Of a stretch of 64,000 nucleotides of DNA, positions 46,210 through 55,080 are shown piece after piece (the first letter of the stretch is position 1; each line of letters begins with the position of its first letter). The stretch is from Mesorhizobium amorphae (GTDB lineage: Bacteria; Pseudomonadota; Alphaproteobacteria; Rhizobiales; Rhizobiaceae), in assembly GCF_014843845.1 (NCBI RefSeq), contig NZ_JHQS01000062.1:1-64000 (forward strand), given 5' to 3'. The notes under the pieces are model-generated. The model made no database searches. It saw only the letters and a list, made by a program, of their open reading frames with translations, and was not told the origin of the DNA. A program made the translations under genes and the position numbers.

Positions 46210-46353
46210 TTAGCCGCGCTTGCGTTCCACGAGGATTCGCAGGTCGCGCTTCCAGGCGCTGGTAGTGCCACGGCGCTTTTCGGTCCCGGCGATCAAGGCG
46301 AGGCCCCAATCGTTGCGGTAGATGTCTTCGAACAGGTAATTGACGGGATGCAT
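46210..46353 (-). CDS. small protein with MHPxxxLFEDIYRNxWG motif, copy 1
   Basis: The 47-residue protein starts MHPVNYLFEDIYRNDWGLAL and continues with a basic tail (EKRRGTTSAWKRDLRILVER). It is paralogous to the product of 45998-46147 over the first 17 residues. The site GAGGAGG precedes the ATG. A near-consensus promoter bracketed by two operator copies lies upstream. It is divergent from the LacI gene. Function is unknown. Confidence 0.7.
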   Translation of the reverse strand: MHPVNYLFEDIYRNDWGLALIAGTEKRRGTTSAWKRDLRILVERKRG

Positions 46354-46387
46354 GGCACCCTCCTCTCGGTTTGCCCAATCAATGCGA

Positions 46388-46401
46388 TTGGATCGATTCA
46401 A
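46388..46401. promoter_or_regulatory. LacI-type operator, copy 2
   Basis: TTGGATCGATTCAA is the inverted form of the same palindrome. It overlaps the expected transcription start of the leftward small genes, where a bound repressor would block RNA polymerase. Confidence 0.7.
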
Positions 46402-46428
46402 AAATAGGCTGTGGCACGCCAATGTCAA
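46401..46428 (-). promoter_or_regulatory. sigma-70 promoter of the small-protein genes
   Basis: Read leftward: TTGACA (complement of 46423-46428), 16 bases, TATTTT (complement of 46401-46406). It is the best promoter match noted in the window, 48 bases before the start at 46353. Confidence 0.7.
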
Positions 46429-46436
46429 GCAAAAAT

Positions 46437-46450
46437 TTGAATCGATCCAA
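46437..46450. promoter_or_regulatory. LacI-type operator, copy 3
   Basis: TTGAATCGATCCAA lies 36 bases before the LacI gene start and 49 bp (centre to centre) from copy 2, about 4.7 helical turns. The arrangement would suit cooperative or looped repression and autoregulation. Confidence 0.7.
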
Positions 46451-46485
46451 CGAAAGTGCTAAGTGAGGGCCCGGAGGCAGCAAAA

Positions 46486-47568
46486 ATGGCATCACTCGTC
46501 ACAGGCAACCCAAGACCGGTCCGGCTGGCCGACATAGCCAAGGCTGCCGGCGTATCGCACGGCACGGCGTCCAATGTCTTCAGCCGTCCCGAGATCGTGC
46601 GCGAGGAAGTGCGCGAGCGGGTCAAGGCGATGGCCGAAGCAATGGGCTATGCCGGCCCAGACCCCAAGGGCCGCCTGCTGCGAGCCGGCAAGGTGAACGC
46701 GATCGGGGTCGCCACGACAGAGCCCCTCTCCTATTTCTTCGACGATCCGTTCGCACGCGTCATGATGGCTGGCATCTCCGAGGCCTGCGACGCCACTGGC
46801 GCTGGGATCGCGCTCGTCTCGGCCGGCAATGACGAGAAACTCGCCTGGAACATCCAGAGTGCGCTGGTCGACGGTTTTGTCCTGTTTTGCATCGACGGCG
46901 GCCCCCGCCTGGTCGAGCTGACGCGCGAGCGCAAGCTGCCTTTCGTCGCGCTCGAGCTCGGCTTCGAGGACGACACGGTTTCGGCGATCGGCGTCGACAA
47001 TGTCGCCGGCGCCCGCCTTGCGGCGCGCCATCTCTGCGAGCTTGGCCACCGCCGCTTCGCCGTGCTGTCGCTGCAGTTCGCCGATGACAGAACCGGTCTT
47101 GTTTCGGCCGAGCAAGTCGAGGCCGCGGTCTATACCGGAACCCGTGACCGCCTTGCCGGCTACTTTGACGAGCTCTGCCGCTTCGGCGTCGATACCGCCA
47201 AGGTACCGGTCTACGAGACCGAAAACGAAGAAGCCAGCACCAGGGCTGGCCTCGAAACGATTTTCGCCGGCGCCGAGCCACCCACCGCCATACTGGCGAT
47301 GTCGGACCGGATCGCCATGGTCGCGATCGAATGGCTGACCGAGCGCGGCATGCAGGTTCCCGGCGATGTCTCCATCGTCGGCTTCGACGGCGTGCCGGAT
47401 GGCGCGCTGTGCGATCCTCCGCTGACCACCGTCGCCCAACCCATCACCGAGATCGGCCGCCGGGCGGCGCGCATGATCCTCGATTTCGACGGCGCGGTGC
47501 GGCGCGAAACGCTCGATGTCGAGCTGGTCGTCAGGGCGTCGTCCGGACCTCCGCCCTCAGGCAGTTGA
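46486..47568 (+). CDS. LacI-family transcriptional regulator
   Basis: The 360-residue repressor has an N-terminal LacI helix-turn-helix (VRLADIAKAAGVSHGTASNV, FSRPEIVREEVRERVKAMAE) and hinge (AMGYAGPDPKGRLLRAGKVN). A periplasmic-binding-like effector domain follows (IGVDNVAGARLAARHLCELG; AILAMSDRIAMVAIEWLTER; VSIVGFDGVPDGA). It should bind a sugar or other small effector. The ATG at 46486 has a CGGAGG site. It probably controls itself and the divergent small-protein genes through three shared palindromes. Confidence 0.92.
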   Translation: MASLVTGNPRPVRLADIAKAAGVSHGTASNVFSRPEIVREEVRERVKAMAEAMGYAGPDPKGRLLRAGKVNAIGVATTEPLSYFFDDPFARVMMAGISEACDATGAGIALVSAGNDEKLAWNIQSALVDGFVLFCIDGGPRLVELTRERKLPFVALELGFEDDTVSAIGVDNVAGARLAARHLCELGHRRFAVLSLQFADDRTGLVSAEQVEAAVYTGTRDRLAGYFDELCRFGVDTAKVPVYETENEEASTRAGLETIFAGAEPPTAILAMSDRIAMVAIEWLTERGMQVPGDVSIVGFDGVPDGALCDPPLTTVAQPITEIGRRAARMILDFDGAVRRETLDVELVVRASSGPPPSGS

Positions 47569-47583
47569 ACCAGCTCCCTGCTT

Positions 47584-48780
47584 TCAACGATTGACCACCG
47601 TTGCCGGCTGAGCGCCGAAGGCGGTGCGTGCGGGTGCTGTCTCGCTGCGAACAGGCTTCTTGCCCGACGAGCCGATGCCCGAAAGCCATTCGAGATAGAA
47701 GGCGAGCGCGAATTGCATGGCTATGCCGGCCGCGATCAGCAGCGTGTCATAGGCAAGGCCGCCCGGATTGATCAGCTTCATCACCTGCGCCACCATGGCG
47801 ATCACCGTGCCGGCGATAAAGACCGGCAGCGACCGTTTGCCGAGTATGGCCAGCGGATGGTCGGGCGCGCTGCGGAACAGATTCGAGACGGCCGGAATGG
47901 CCACGATCAGGTAGCTGACCGCAAGGATGTGCAACAGCCGCGGCAGCGACAGGAACGTCTTGTCGAAACCGCTCAGCACCACCGGCAGGTCCAGCCACGA
48001 CACGTGCCCCCAAAGCGGGCTGTGCACCCAGATGAGCGCCCCGGCGACATAGGTTGCGGCAACGCCGACCAGCCAGCGATTGACCGGAATTGTGCCGCCG
48101 CGCCTGACATGCAGCATGACCGCCAGGCCGATATTGAACAGGAACTGCCAGGACAGCGGATTGAGGAACCAGAAGCCGGGCTCGGGATAGTTGGGCGGGG
48201 CGATCTGGTAGATGCCTGCAAGCAGCCACAGCGCTCCGGACACGGCGAGCGCCGCCAGCGGCCGGTAGCTGACGAAGAGCAGGAACAGCGGCGCCAGCAA
48301 CAGCAGCACCGCATAGACCGGCAGGATGTTGTTGTAGCCGAGCTGATGGCCGAGCGTGACGATGCCGATAAGCACTTCCGGCGTGTTCTTCATCAGCGGC
48401 TCGATGTTGATCAGCTTCAGCAGATCCGGGCGCCTGGCAAACACCGCCGCCGCGCAGAACATGGCCATCACCACCATCGTCGTGACGATGTGGGCGGTAT
48501 AGAGGACACCTGCCCGGCGCCACATCTTGAGCGTGGCGAGCAGCCGGCCTCCCGGCTGGAATTTGCCGCCATAGGCAAGAGCGACGGACATGCCGGAAAT
48601 CAGCACGAAGGCTTCCGCCGCGTCCGAAAAGCCGAGATTCTTGTAGGTCAGGGTTTCAAAGACGGTGCCCGGCACATGGTCGATGAAAATGGTGAGCAGC
48701 GCGAGAGCGCGAAACACATCGATGCGCGTGTCGCGCTCCGGGATACGCACACTGCGATCCGGCGAAATCTGGGTGGTCAT
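47584..48780 (-). CDS. opgC: OpgC succinyltransferase family protein
   Basis: The 398-residue membrane protein has about 10 helices and the OpgC N-terminus (RDTRIDVFRALALLTIFIDH, then VPGTVFETLTYKNLGFSDAA, AEAFVLISGMSVALAYGGKF). OpgC adds succinyl groups to osmoregulated periplasmic or cyclic glucans. The ATG at 48780 is preferred over the TTG at 48786. It is tail-to-tail with the LacI gene (15 bp apart). Confidence 0.9.
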   Translation of the reverse strand: MTTQISPDRSVRIPERDTRIDVFRALALLTIFIDHVPGTVFETLTYKNLGFSDAAEAFVLISGMSVALAYGGKFQPGGRLLATLKMWRRAGVLYTAHIVTTMVVMAMFCAAAVFARRPDLLKLINIEPLMKNTPEVLIGIVTLGHQLGYNNILPVYAVLLLLAPLFLLFVSYRPLAALAVSGALWLLAGIYQIAPPNYPEPGFWFLNPLSWQFLFNIGLAVMLHVRRGGTIPVNRWLVGVAATYVAGALIWVHSPLWGHVSWLDLPVVLSGFDKTFLSLPRLLHILAVSYLIVAIPAVSNLFRSAPDHPLAILGKRSLPVFIAGTVIAMVAQVMKLINPGGLAYDTLLIAAGIAMQFALAFYLEWLSGIGSSGKKPVRSETAPARTAFGAQPATVVNR

Positions 48781-48998
48781 CGACAAAAGGCCTCAAAGGG
48801 AGAGCAGAGGATGCTCTCGTTGTTCACACCAGCAATGCGACCGCCCGGCGCATCGCTTCGATTCCTCCCGCAGGAGCATATCCGCGAAGAAACGGACTGA
48901 AATGCGCCCGGTTCAATCAACTTTCGCGGAGCAAGAAAATATTCCGTTTTGAAGCCGGCAAAGCAAAAAAACGGCCATGGAATCAATAGGATATAAGC

Positions 48999-49670
48999 AT
49001 GCCCGAATATACCGACGAGAACGGCTTGCTGCATCGCGATCTGGCCTTCCCCTACCGCATCTTCAGGCCAGCAGACGCAAGCGGCGAATGCCTGTTCCTG
49101 CTGCATGGTTCCGGCGTCGACGAGACGACATTGATGCCCTTGGCGAGGCAGATCGCACCCAAGGCTACCCTTGTCGCAGCGCGTGGCCGCATCGCCCAGG
49201 AGGACGGCTTCCGCTGGTTCGCTCGGATCACGCCGACCCGCTTCGAACAGGAAAGCATACGCACGGAGACGGACGCGTTCGCGGGATTTGTCGCCGAAGT
49301 CGCGCAGCGCCACGAACTCGATCTCTCCCGCAGCACCTTCTTCGGCTATTCAAATGGCGCCAATCTGGTTTCGAGCCTGATGCTGCTGCATCCGGGGCTT
49401 GTCGAGCGCGCCGCACTGCTCAGGCCAATGCCGGTGCTGGACGAGGTGCCGGCGACCGACCTGACCGGCACGAAGGCACTGATCATCGCCGGCGCCGTCG
49501 ACCTCACCTACGCGCCTTTCGCGCCGGCGCTGGTCACGCTGCTCAGCCGGCACGGCGCTGAGGTCGATGCGCGGATCGTTTCATCAGGTCATGAATTCGG
49601 CGATGCGGACGCCGCAATCGTCAGGCAATGGATGGGCGGCAGGACAATCGCGGTCTCGCCGGCAAGCTAG
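48999..49670 (+). CDS. alpha/beta hydrolase (carboxylesterase type)
   Basis: The 223-residue hydrolase has the phospholipase/carboxylesterase fold: CLFLLHGSGVDETTLMPLAR with the oxyanion loop, nucleophile elbow FFGYSNGANLVSSLML (Ser), the acid near GAVDLTYAP and the catalytic His in VSSGHEFGDAD. The substrate is unknown. Confidence 0.88.
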   Translation: MPEYTDENGLLHRDLAFPYRIFRPADASGECLFLLHGSGVDETTLMPLARQIAPKATLVAARGRIAQEDGFRWFARITPTRFEQESIRTETDAFAGFVAEVAQRHELDLSRSTFFGYSNGANLVSSLMLLHPGLVERAALLRPMPVLDEVPATDLTGTKALIIAGAVDLTYAPFAPALVTLLSRHGAEVDARIVSSGHEFGDADAAIVRQWMGGRTIAVSPAS

Positions 49671-49681
49671 CGGTCCGGGAG

Positions 49682-51070
49682 CTACCCCTGCCCCATCCTG
49701 TTCCAGGCATCGAGCCCGGCGATCTTGTAGGCCTCAGCCAGCGTCGGGTAGTTGAAGGTGTTGTTGACGAAGAAGTCGACGGTGCCGCCGAGATTGATCA
49801 CCGCCTGGCCGATATGGATCAGTTCGGTCGCGCCCTCGCCGACGATATGGGCGCCGAGCAGCCGGCGCGTTTCGACCGAGAACAGAAGTTTCAGGAAGCC
49901 GGTGTTGACGCCCATGATGTGGCCGCGCGAGGTCTCGCGGAAGCGCGCCAGGCCGACCTCGTAAGCGGCACCGCTCTCGCGCACCTGCTCCTCGGACTGG
50001 CCAACGGTGGAGATTTCCGGCACGGCGTAGATGCCATAGGGAAAGGTTTCAGGCGGCGGCGGCAGCGCCACGCCGAAGGCATGGCAGGCGGCCACCCTGC
50101 CCTGTTCCATCGAGGTCGAGGCAAGGCTCGGAAAGCCGATGACGTCGCCGGTGGCGTAGATGTTCTGCGCACTGGTCTGGAACGTTAGCGGGTCGACCTT
50201 GATACGACCCCGGGAGTCGGCCTCGATGCCGACCACATCCAGCCCGAGACTGCCGAGATTGCCGCTGCGGCCGGCTGCGTAAAGCACGATCTCGGAGCGG
50301 ATGGTGCGGCCATCGGCAAGCGTCACCTCTGCATAGTCGGGCTTGGAGGCGATCTCCTTGACCGTGCTGCCCAGACGGATGGTCATGCCGCGGTCGCGCA
50401 TTTGATGAATGAAATCGTCGACGATTTCGCGGTCGACGAAATCGAGGATGGTGTTGCGCGGCTCGACCAGCGTCACCGGCACGTCGAGCGCCGAAAAGAT
50501 CGTCGCATATTCGACGCCGATAACGCCGGCGCCGATCACCGTCAGCGTGCGCGGCAAGCGACCGAGTTCCAGCATTTCGTCACTGTCGAAGACACGGGTC
50601 TGGTCGAAGGGCACGTCGCGCGGCCGGTGCGGCCTGGTGCCGACCGCGATCAGCGCGTTGGCGAAACCGATCTCGCTGTAATCGCCATTGTCGCTCGTCA
50701 GGCTGACCTTGTTGGGGCCGAGGAATTTCGCCGTGGCGCGCACGCTCTTGACCGCGTTGCGCATGAACTGGTGCTGCAGCACCTCGACCTCGTGGTCGAG
50801 CGTCTTGTGCAGGCGCTCGACCAGATCGCCGATGGAAATGTCCTGCTTGACCCGGTAGCCGCGGCCGTAGAAGCCGCGTTCGCGCCAGCCGGACAGGTTG
50901 AGCACGGTCTCGCGCAGCGTCTTCGACGGGATGGTGCCGGTGTGCACGGAGACGCCGCCGAGGCGCCGGCCCCTGTCGACCACCAGCACCGATTTGCCGA
51001 GCTTGGCCGACTGCACGGCAGCACGGCGCCCGGAAGGGCCGCTGCCGATGACCAGCATGTCGTAATCCAT
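49682..51070 (-). CDS. sthA: Si-specific NAD(P)+ transhydrogenase-like flavoprotein
   Basis: This 462-residue FAD protein belongs to the SthA type: dinucleotide motifs VIGSGPSGRRAAVQSAKLGK and VIGAGVIGVEYATIFSALDV, FAD motif NIYATGDVIGFPSLASTSME and a C-terminal dimerisation domain. The region that carries the redox disulfide in related enzymes reads GGVSVHTGTIPSKTLRE, without cysteines, which fits SthA rather than dihydrolipoyl dehydrogenase. It probably exchanges reducing equivalents between NADPH and NAD+. Confidence 0.9.
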   Translation of the reverse strand: MDYDMLVIGSGPSGRRAAVQSAKLGKSVLVVDRGRRLGGVSVHTGTIPSKTLRETVLNLSGWRERGFYGRGYRVKQDISIGDLVERLHKTLDHEVEVLQHQFMRNAVKSVRATAKFLGPNKVSLTSDNGDYSEIGFANALIAVGTRPHRPRDVPFDQTRVFDSDEMLELGRLPRTLTVIGAGVIGVEYATIFSALDVPVTLVEPRNTILDFVDREIVDDFIHQMRDRGMTIRLGSTVKEIASKPDYAEVTLADGRTIRSEIVLYAAGRSGNLGSLGLDVVGIEADSRGRIKVDPLTFQTSAQNIYATGDVIGFPSLASTSMEQGRVAACHAFGVALPPPPETFPYGIYAVPEISTVGQSEEQVRESGAAYEVGLARFRETSRGHIMGVNTGFLKLLFSVETRRLLGAHIVGEGATELIHIGQAVINLGGTVDFFVNNTFNYPTLAEAYKIAGLDAWNRMGQG

Positions 51071-51281
51071 ATTGCCCCGTCCCTCGTCTCTACCCCTGCG
51101 CTTTGTTGCGCCGCAGCAAGCTAATGCCATCCGCGCGGCAAATTCAACCGATTCGAAGGGCGTTGGCGTAGCCTGATCATGTATGCCGGGCAGGCGCCGA
51201 TCTTGATTCCGCAGCAGGCCTTCACCATTTCATCAGCAGTGCGCCCGCACCCTATTGTGGGCCAGGTTACGAGGATATGAC

Positions 51282-51752
51282 ATGAACGCGCGCGTTCTCG
51301 ACGGAGAAATCATCACCAGCAGGCTCGACGATGTCAGGGCCTATGACGGCGTGCGCACGCGGCGCATCCTGGCCTTCATCATCGACTATTGCATTGTCGC
51401 GCTGCTCACCATCCCCTTCGCGATTCTGGTGCTCCTGCTTGGGCTGCTGACGCTCGGCCTTGGCTGGATGCTGTTTTCCGTGCTCGTGCCGGCGGTCGCC
51501 ATTCTCTACATCTGGAACACGCTGGGCAGCCGCGATCAGGCCACGACCGGCATGAAGATGATGGGCATCCGACTCGATCGCCTCGACGGCACCCGCATCG
51601 ACGGGCTGACCGCCGTCGTGCATTCGGTGCTGTTCTGGGCCGCCAACGTCATCCTGACACCGCTGGTTCTTCTGGTGACGCTGTTTTCCGACCGCAAGCG
51701 CACGCTGCACGACCTGCTGCTCGGCACCGTGGTCAGCCGCAGGGATCGTTGA
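51282..51752 (+). CDS. RDD-family membrane protein
   Basis: The 156-residue protein has the RDD layout: VRTRRILAFIIDYCIVALLT (R...D), a second hydrophobic segment, then SRDQATTGMKMMGIRLDRLD and a final pair of helices ending DRKRTLHDLLLGTVVSRRD. RDD proteins are thought to act in ion transport or stress adaptation. The ATG at 51282 was chosen over an upstream in-frame start. Confidence 0.85.
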   Translation: MNARVLDGEIITSRLDDVRAYDGVRTRRILAFIIDYCIVALLTIPFAILVLLLGLLTLGLGWMLFSVLVPAVAILYIWNTLGSRDQATTGMKMMGIRLDRLDGTRIDGLTAVVHSVLFWAANVILTPLVLLVTLFSDRKRTLHDLLLGTVVSRRDR

Positions 51753-51891
51753 AACAGCATTTCGAGGGGCTGCTAGGGCGCTTATGCGCAAGTATGACGG
51801 CCTTCGGTCGGCCGCTGCTTCACAATCCTGTTGAATTTTTCGCAGACCGGGCCAAAGGTAAGGCGATTCGCAGGAGTGTTTTCTAGGCTCG

Positions 51892-52656
51892 ATGACGCAG
51901 CACCCGACCCAGTCGCCGCAGTTCTTCCTGACCGCGCCGTCGCCGTGCCCGTATCTCGAGGGCCAGTTCGAGCGCAAGGTGTTCACGCACCTGGTCGGCG
52001 ACAAGGCGCCGGAGATGAACGATCTGCTGACGCAAGGCGGGTTCCGGCGCTCGCAGAACATCGCCTACAGGCCGGCCTGCGAAACCTGCCGCGCCTGTGT
52101 TTCGGTGCGGATCCTGGCGCAGGAATTCACCGCCAGCCGCAACATGAAGCGGGTGATCCAGCACAATTCCGACCTTATCGGCGCCATGCACGACGCGCAG
52201 CCCTCCACCGAGCAGTATTCGCTGTTCCGCACCTATCTCGATGCCCGGCACCGCCGCGGCGGCATGTCCGACATGACGGTGCTCGATTACGCCATGATGG
52301 TCGAGGACACGCATGTCGACACCAAGATCATCGAATACCGGCGGCGCGGCCCCGACACCTTCATCACCGGCAAGGGCCAGGGCGAGCTGATCGCGGTGGC
52401 GCTCACCGACAAGATGGCCGACGGCCTGTCGATGGTCTATTCCTACTTCAATCCCGATTTCGAGGACCGCTCGCTCGGCACCTTCATGATCCTCGATCAT
52501 ATCGCCCGTGCCAGGGCAATGGGTCTGCCCCACGTCTATCTCGGCTACTGGGTCAACGGCTCGCGCAAGATGAATTATAAGATGCGCTTCATGCCGCAGG
52601 AGCATCTCGGCCCGAAGGGCTGGGAACGCTACGACCACGAAGCGGTTTCGCGCTGA
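51892..52656 (+). CDS. bpt: aspartate/glutamate leucyltransferase (Bpt)
   Basis: The 254-residue enzyme joins leucine to acidic N-termini in the N-degron pathway. The N-terminus has FFLTAPSPCPYLEGQFERKV and the AYRPACETCRACVSVRI cysteine cluster; the catalytic half shows VYSYFNPDFEDRSLGTFMIL and YLGYWVNGSRKMNYKMRF. All four Cys of the family are present. It is 139 bp after the RDD gene. Confidence 0.93.
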   Translation: MTQHPTQSPQFFLTAPSPCPYLEGQFERKVFTHLVGDKAPEMNDLLTQGGFRRSQNIAYRPACETCRACVSVRILAQEFTASRNMKRVIQHNSDLIGAMHDAQPSTEQYSLFRTYLDARHRRGGMSDMTVLDYAMMVEDTHVDTKIIEYRRRGPDTFITGKGQGELIAVALTDKMADGLSMVYSYFNPDFEDRSLGTFMILDHIARARAMGLPHVYLGYWVNGSRKMNYKMRFMPQEHLGPKGWERYDHEAVSR

Positions 52657-52783
52657 CTTTTCCTTCCGCCATTCATCTCTAAACTGTTTCAAGGAGGAGG
52701 ATGCTGGTCTTCCGGCCGCGCGGCTGGAAGACGGGCGACGGGCCGATATTGCGGCCTGCCTCCCCATTCATTGCGAGACCGGC

Positions 52784-53680
52784 ATGTCATCCCACCACGA
52801 TCATCAGAAGGGGCTCCTCATCACCGCCATCGGCGGACTGACGCTTACCATCGACATCCCGCTGATCCGGCTCGCCGACGGCAGCCCATGGACCATCATG
52901 ATATTGCGCAACGCCACGACCTTGATCGCCGCACTCGTGGTCTGGGCTGTCTGGCGCAGGCTGAGCAGGAACGCGCCACAGCTCATCCCAGGCTGGTCAG
53001 GCTTGGCGGTGGCCATATGCTATGGCCTGACCGGCATCACCTTCATCACCGCCGTCTTCCACACCTCGACCGCAAATCTGGTCTTCATCCTCGCCTTCAG
53101 CACCGTGTTCGCGGCGTTCTTGTCCTGGCTGTTCCTCCGCGAGCGGCCGCGACTGGTGAAGCTCGTGACGATGCTGGTCATGATCCTTGGCGTGCTGATC
53201 ATCGTCGGCGGTTCGGTCGGCACCGGGCACCTGTTCGGCGATTTCATGGCGCTCTGCTCAGCCTTCTTCGTCGCTCTAGCCATCACCATCTCGAGCGCCA
53301 GCGGCAAGGACATGGGCTTCACCTCGCTGGTCGGCGTCGTCCTGCCGCTGGCGGTTGCCGCGTTCATGGTCTCGGGCGAAGGCTTTCACGTCAACGCGCC
53401 ATGGTGGATCATCTTCAACGGCGCCGTGATCATGCCGATATCGTTCTTCTGCCTTGCCAACGGACCGAAATACATTTCCGGACCGGAGGTGGCGATGTTC
53501 TATCTCTTGGAAACCGTGCTGGCGCCGGTCTGGGTGTGGATGATCTTTGCCGAAACACCGTCGCGCAACAGCCTGATCGGCGGCGTCATCCTGATCGCCG
53601 CGCTGGTCGCCCACTCACTGTGGCAGCTGCATGAAGGACGCAAGCGCCGTGCCGCGCTCGCCGTCAGTCACCCGGCTTGA
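52784..53680 (+). CDS. EamA/DMT-family transporter
   Basis: The 298-residue protein has ten predicted helices in two EamA repeats (LTGITFITAVFHTSTANLVF and the second-half LANGPKYISGPEVAMFYLLE region, LIGGVILIAALVAHSLW). It probably exports metabolites; the substrate is unknown. Its 3' end overlaps the convergent AI-2E gene by 13 bases. Confidence 0.88.
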   Translation: MSSHHDHQKGLLITAIGGLTLTIDIPLIRLADGSPWTIMILRNATTLIAALVVWAVWRRLSRNAPQLIPGWSGLAVAICYGLTGITFITAVFHTSTANLVFILAFSTVFAAFLSWLFLRERPRLVKLVTMLVMILGVLIIVGGSVGTGHLFGDFMALCSAFFVALAITISSASGKDMGFTSLVGVVLPLAVAAFMVSGEGFHVNAPWWIIFNGAVIMPISFFCLANGPKYISGPEVAMFYLLETVLAPVWVWMIFAETPSRNSLIGGVILIAALVAHSLWQLHEGRKRRAALAVSHPA

Positions 53681-54888
53681 CTCTTTTTCGGCACGCCGTG
53701 CTCGGCGGCGATCTCGATCTGCGGCGGATGATCGTCCAGTTCCTCAGGTGCTGCAGGAGCGGCCTCGTCCATCAGCTCGACCTCGCGCAGCCATTCGCGC
53801 CAGATCGCGACCAGCAGCGCCATCAGCACCGGACCGATGAACAGGCCGAGGAAGCCCATCGTCTTGACGCCGCCGATCAGGCCGAAAAAGGTCGGCAGGA
53901 AGGGTAGCTTGATCGGCCCGCCGACCAGCTTCGGGCGCAGCGTCTTGTCGACGATGAAGAGTTCGACCGCGCCCCAGATGAACAGCGCGAACCCCGCCAC
54001 AGGCGAGCCGCTGGCGGCGAGATAGATCGAGACAAGCGTGAAGGACAGCGGTGCGCCGCCTGGGATCAGTGCCATGACGCCGGTCAAGGCGCCGAGCGTC
54101 ACCGGCGAAGGCACGCCGGCCAGCCAGTAGGCGATGCCCAGCACCAGCCCCTCGCCGATCGCGATGATGGTCATGCCGGTCACGGTCGAGGAGATGGTCG
54201 CCGGTACAACCCGCGAAATCCGCTCCCATCTCATCGGCAGGATGCGCTCGCCGAGGCGGTCGACCTGGCCGGCGAAATGCTCGCCATCGCGATAGGCGAA
54301 GAACAGCGCGATCATCATGAACAGCAGCGTCAGCAACAGGCCGAAGGCACTGCCGCCGGCCGCCAGCACGCCGCGATAGATGCTGCCGATGTTGGCGCCG
54401 CTGACCAGCTGGATCAGTTCGCCGATACCGCCGGGATGGCCAAAATTGGTCGTCCATTGCTCGTTCAGCCATTCGCCGACGATAGGCATGGTGGCGATCC
54501 AGTGCGGCGTCACCGCACCGTGCCGGTTGGTCTCGATCGCCCAGGCGACCCATTCGCGGACCTCGTTGATGGCATAGGTGCCGGCGAGCGCGATCGGCAC
54601 CACCAGGAAGGTCAGGATGAACAGGATCGCGAAAGTCGCGGCGATGGTGCGGTTGTCGCCGACGGCGGCAAGCAGCCGGCGGTAGAGCGGCCAGCTGGCG
54701 AAGGCGATGACCAGTGCTGCCAGCACCGGAAACAGGAAACCGTGGAAGAAGTAGACGCCGGCGGCGACGATCAGCACCAAAAGCCAGCGCGCCGCCGACA
54801 GCGGCGGGATGACGGCGGATCTCAGCGGCGCCGACAGGCCGAACAGGCGCTGCTGCCGCTCCGGTTTCTGGATCTCACTCCGCTTCAA
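53668..54888 (-). CDS. AI-2E family transporter
   Basis: The 406-residue PerM/YdgG-type membrane protein has about eight helices, with the family core LTLLFMMIALFFAYRDGEHF, GEGLVLGIAYWLAGVPSPVT and ALIPGGAPLSFTLVSIYLAA. Members move autoinducer-2 or act as Na+/H+ antiporters, so transport of a specific ligand is uncertain. The apparent start is TTG at 54888 with GGGGAG upstream. Confidence 0.88.
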   Translation of the reverse strand: MKRSEIQKPERQQRLFGLSAPLRSAVIPPLSAARWLLVLIVAAGVYFFHGFLFPVLAALVIAFASWPLYRRLLAAVGDNRTIAATFAILFILTFLVVPIALAGTYAINEVREWVAWAIETNRHGAVTPHWIATMPIVGEWLNEQWTTNFGHPGGIGELIQLVSGANIGSIYRGVLAAGGSAFGLLLTLLFMMIALFFAYRDGEHFAGQVDRLGERILPMRWERISRVVPATISSTVTGMTIIAIGEGLVLGIAYWLAGVPSPVTLGALTGVMALIPGGAPLSFTLVSIYLAASGSPVAGFALFIWGAVELFIVDKTLRPKLVGGPIKLPFLPTFFGLIGGVKTMGFLGLFIGPVLMALLVAIWREWLREVELMDEAAPAAPEELDDHPPQIEIAAEHGVPKKSQAG

Positions 54889-54978
54889 ACGCGCGTTTCT
54901 CCCCTGCCCATCCTACTGCTTATGCACGATCATAGTGCAGCAAACGTGACCATAGTCCAAATGTTTGGGTGGCGGCTC

Positions 54979-55044
54979 TTCCCTTCTCCCGTTGTGGGAG
55001 AAGGTGGATCGGCGCGAAGCGCTGAGACGGATGAGGGGTGCTGG
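54979..55044. repeat. intergenic repeat unit (CTTCTCCC type)
   Basis: CTTCTCCC-GTTGT-GGGAGAAG hairpin, then GGATCGGCGCGAAGCGCTGA and GACGGATGAGGGGTG. It is a single unit of the element seen as an inverted pair at 38923-39099. Confidence 0.65.
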
Positions 55045-55080
55045 AAGAAACGAGGCGTTGGTTTCGAGAGGCGCGCCTTG

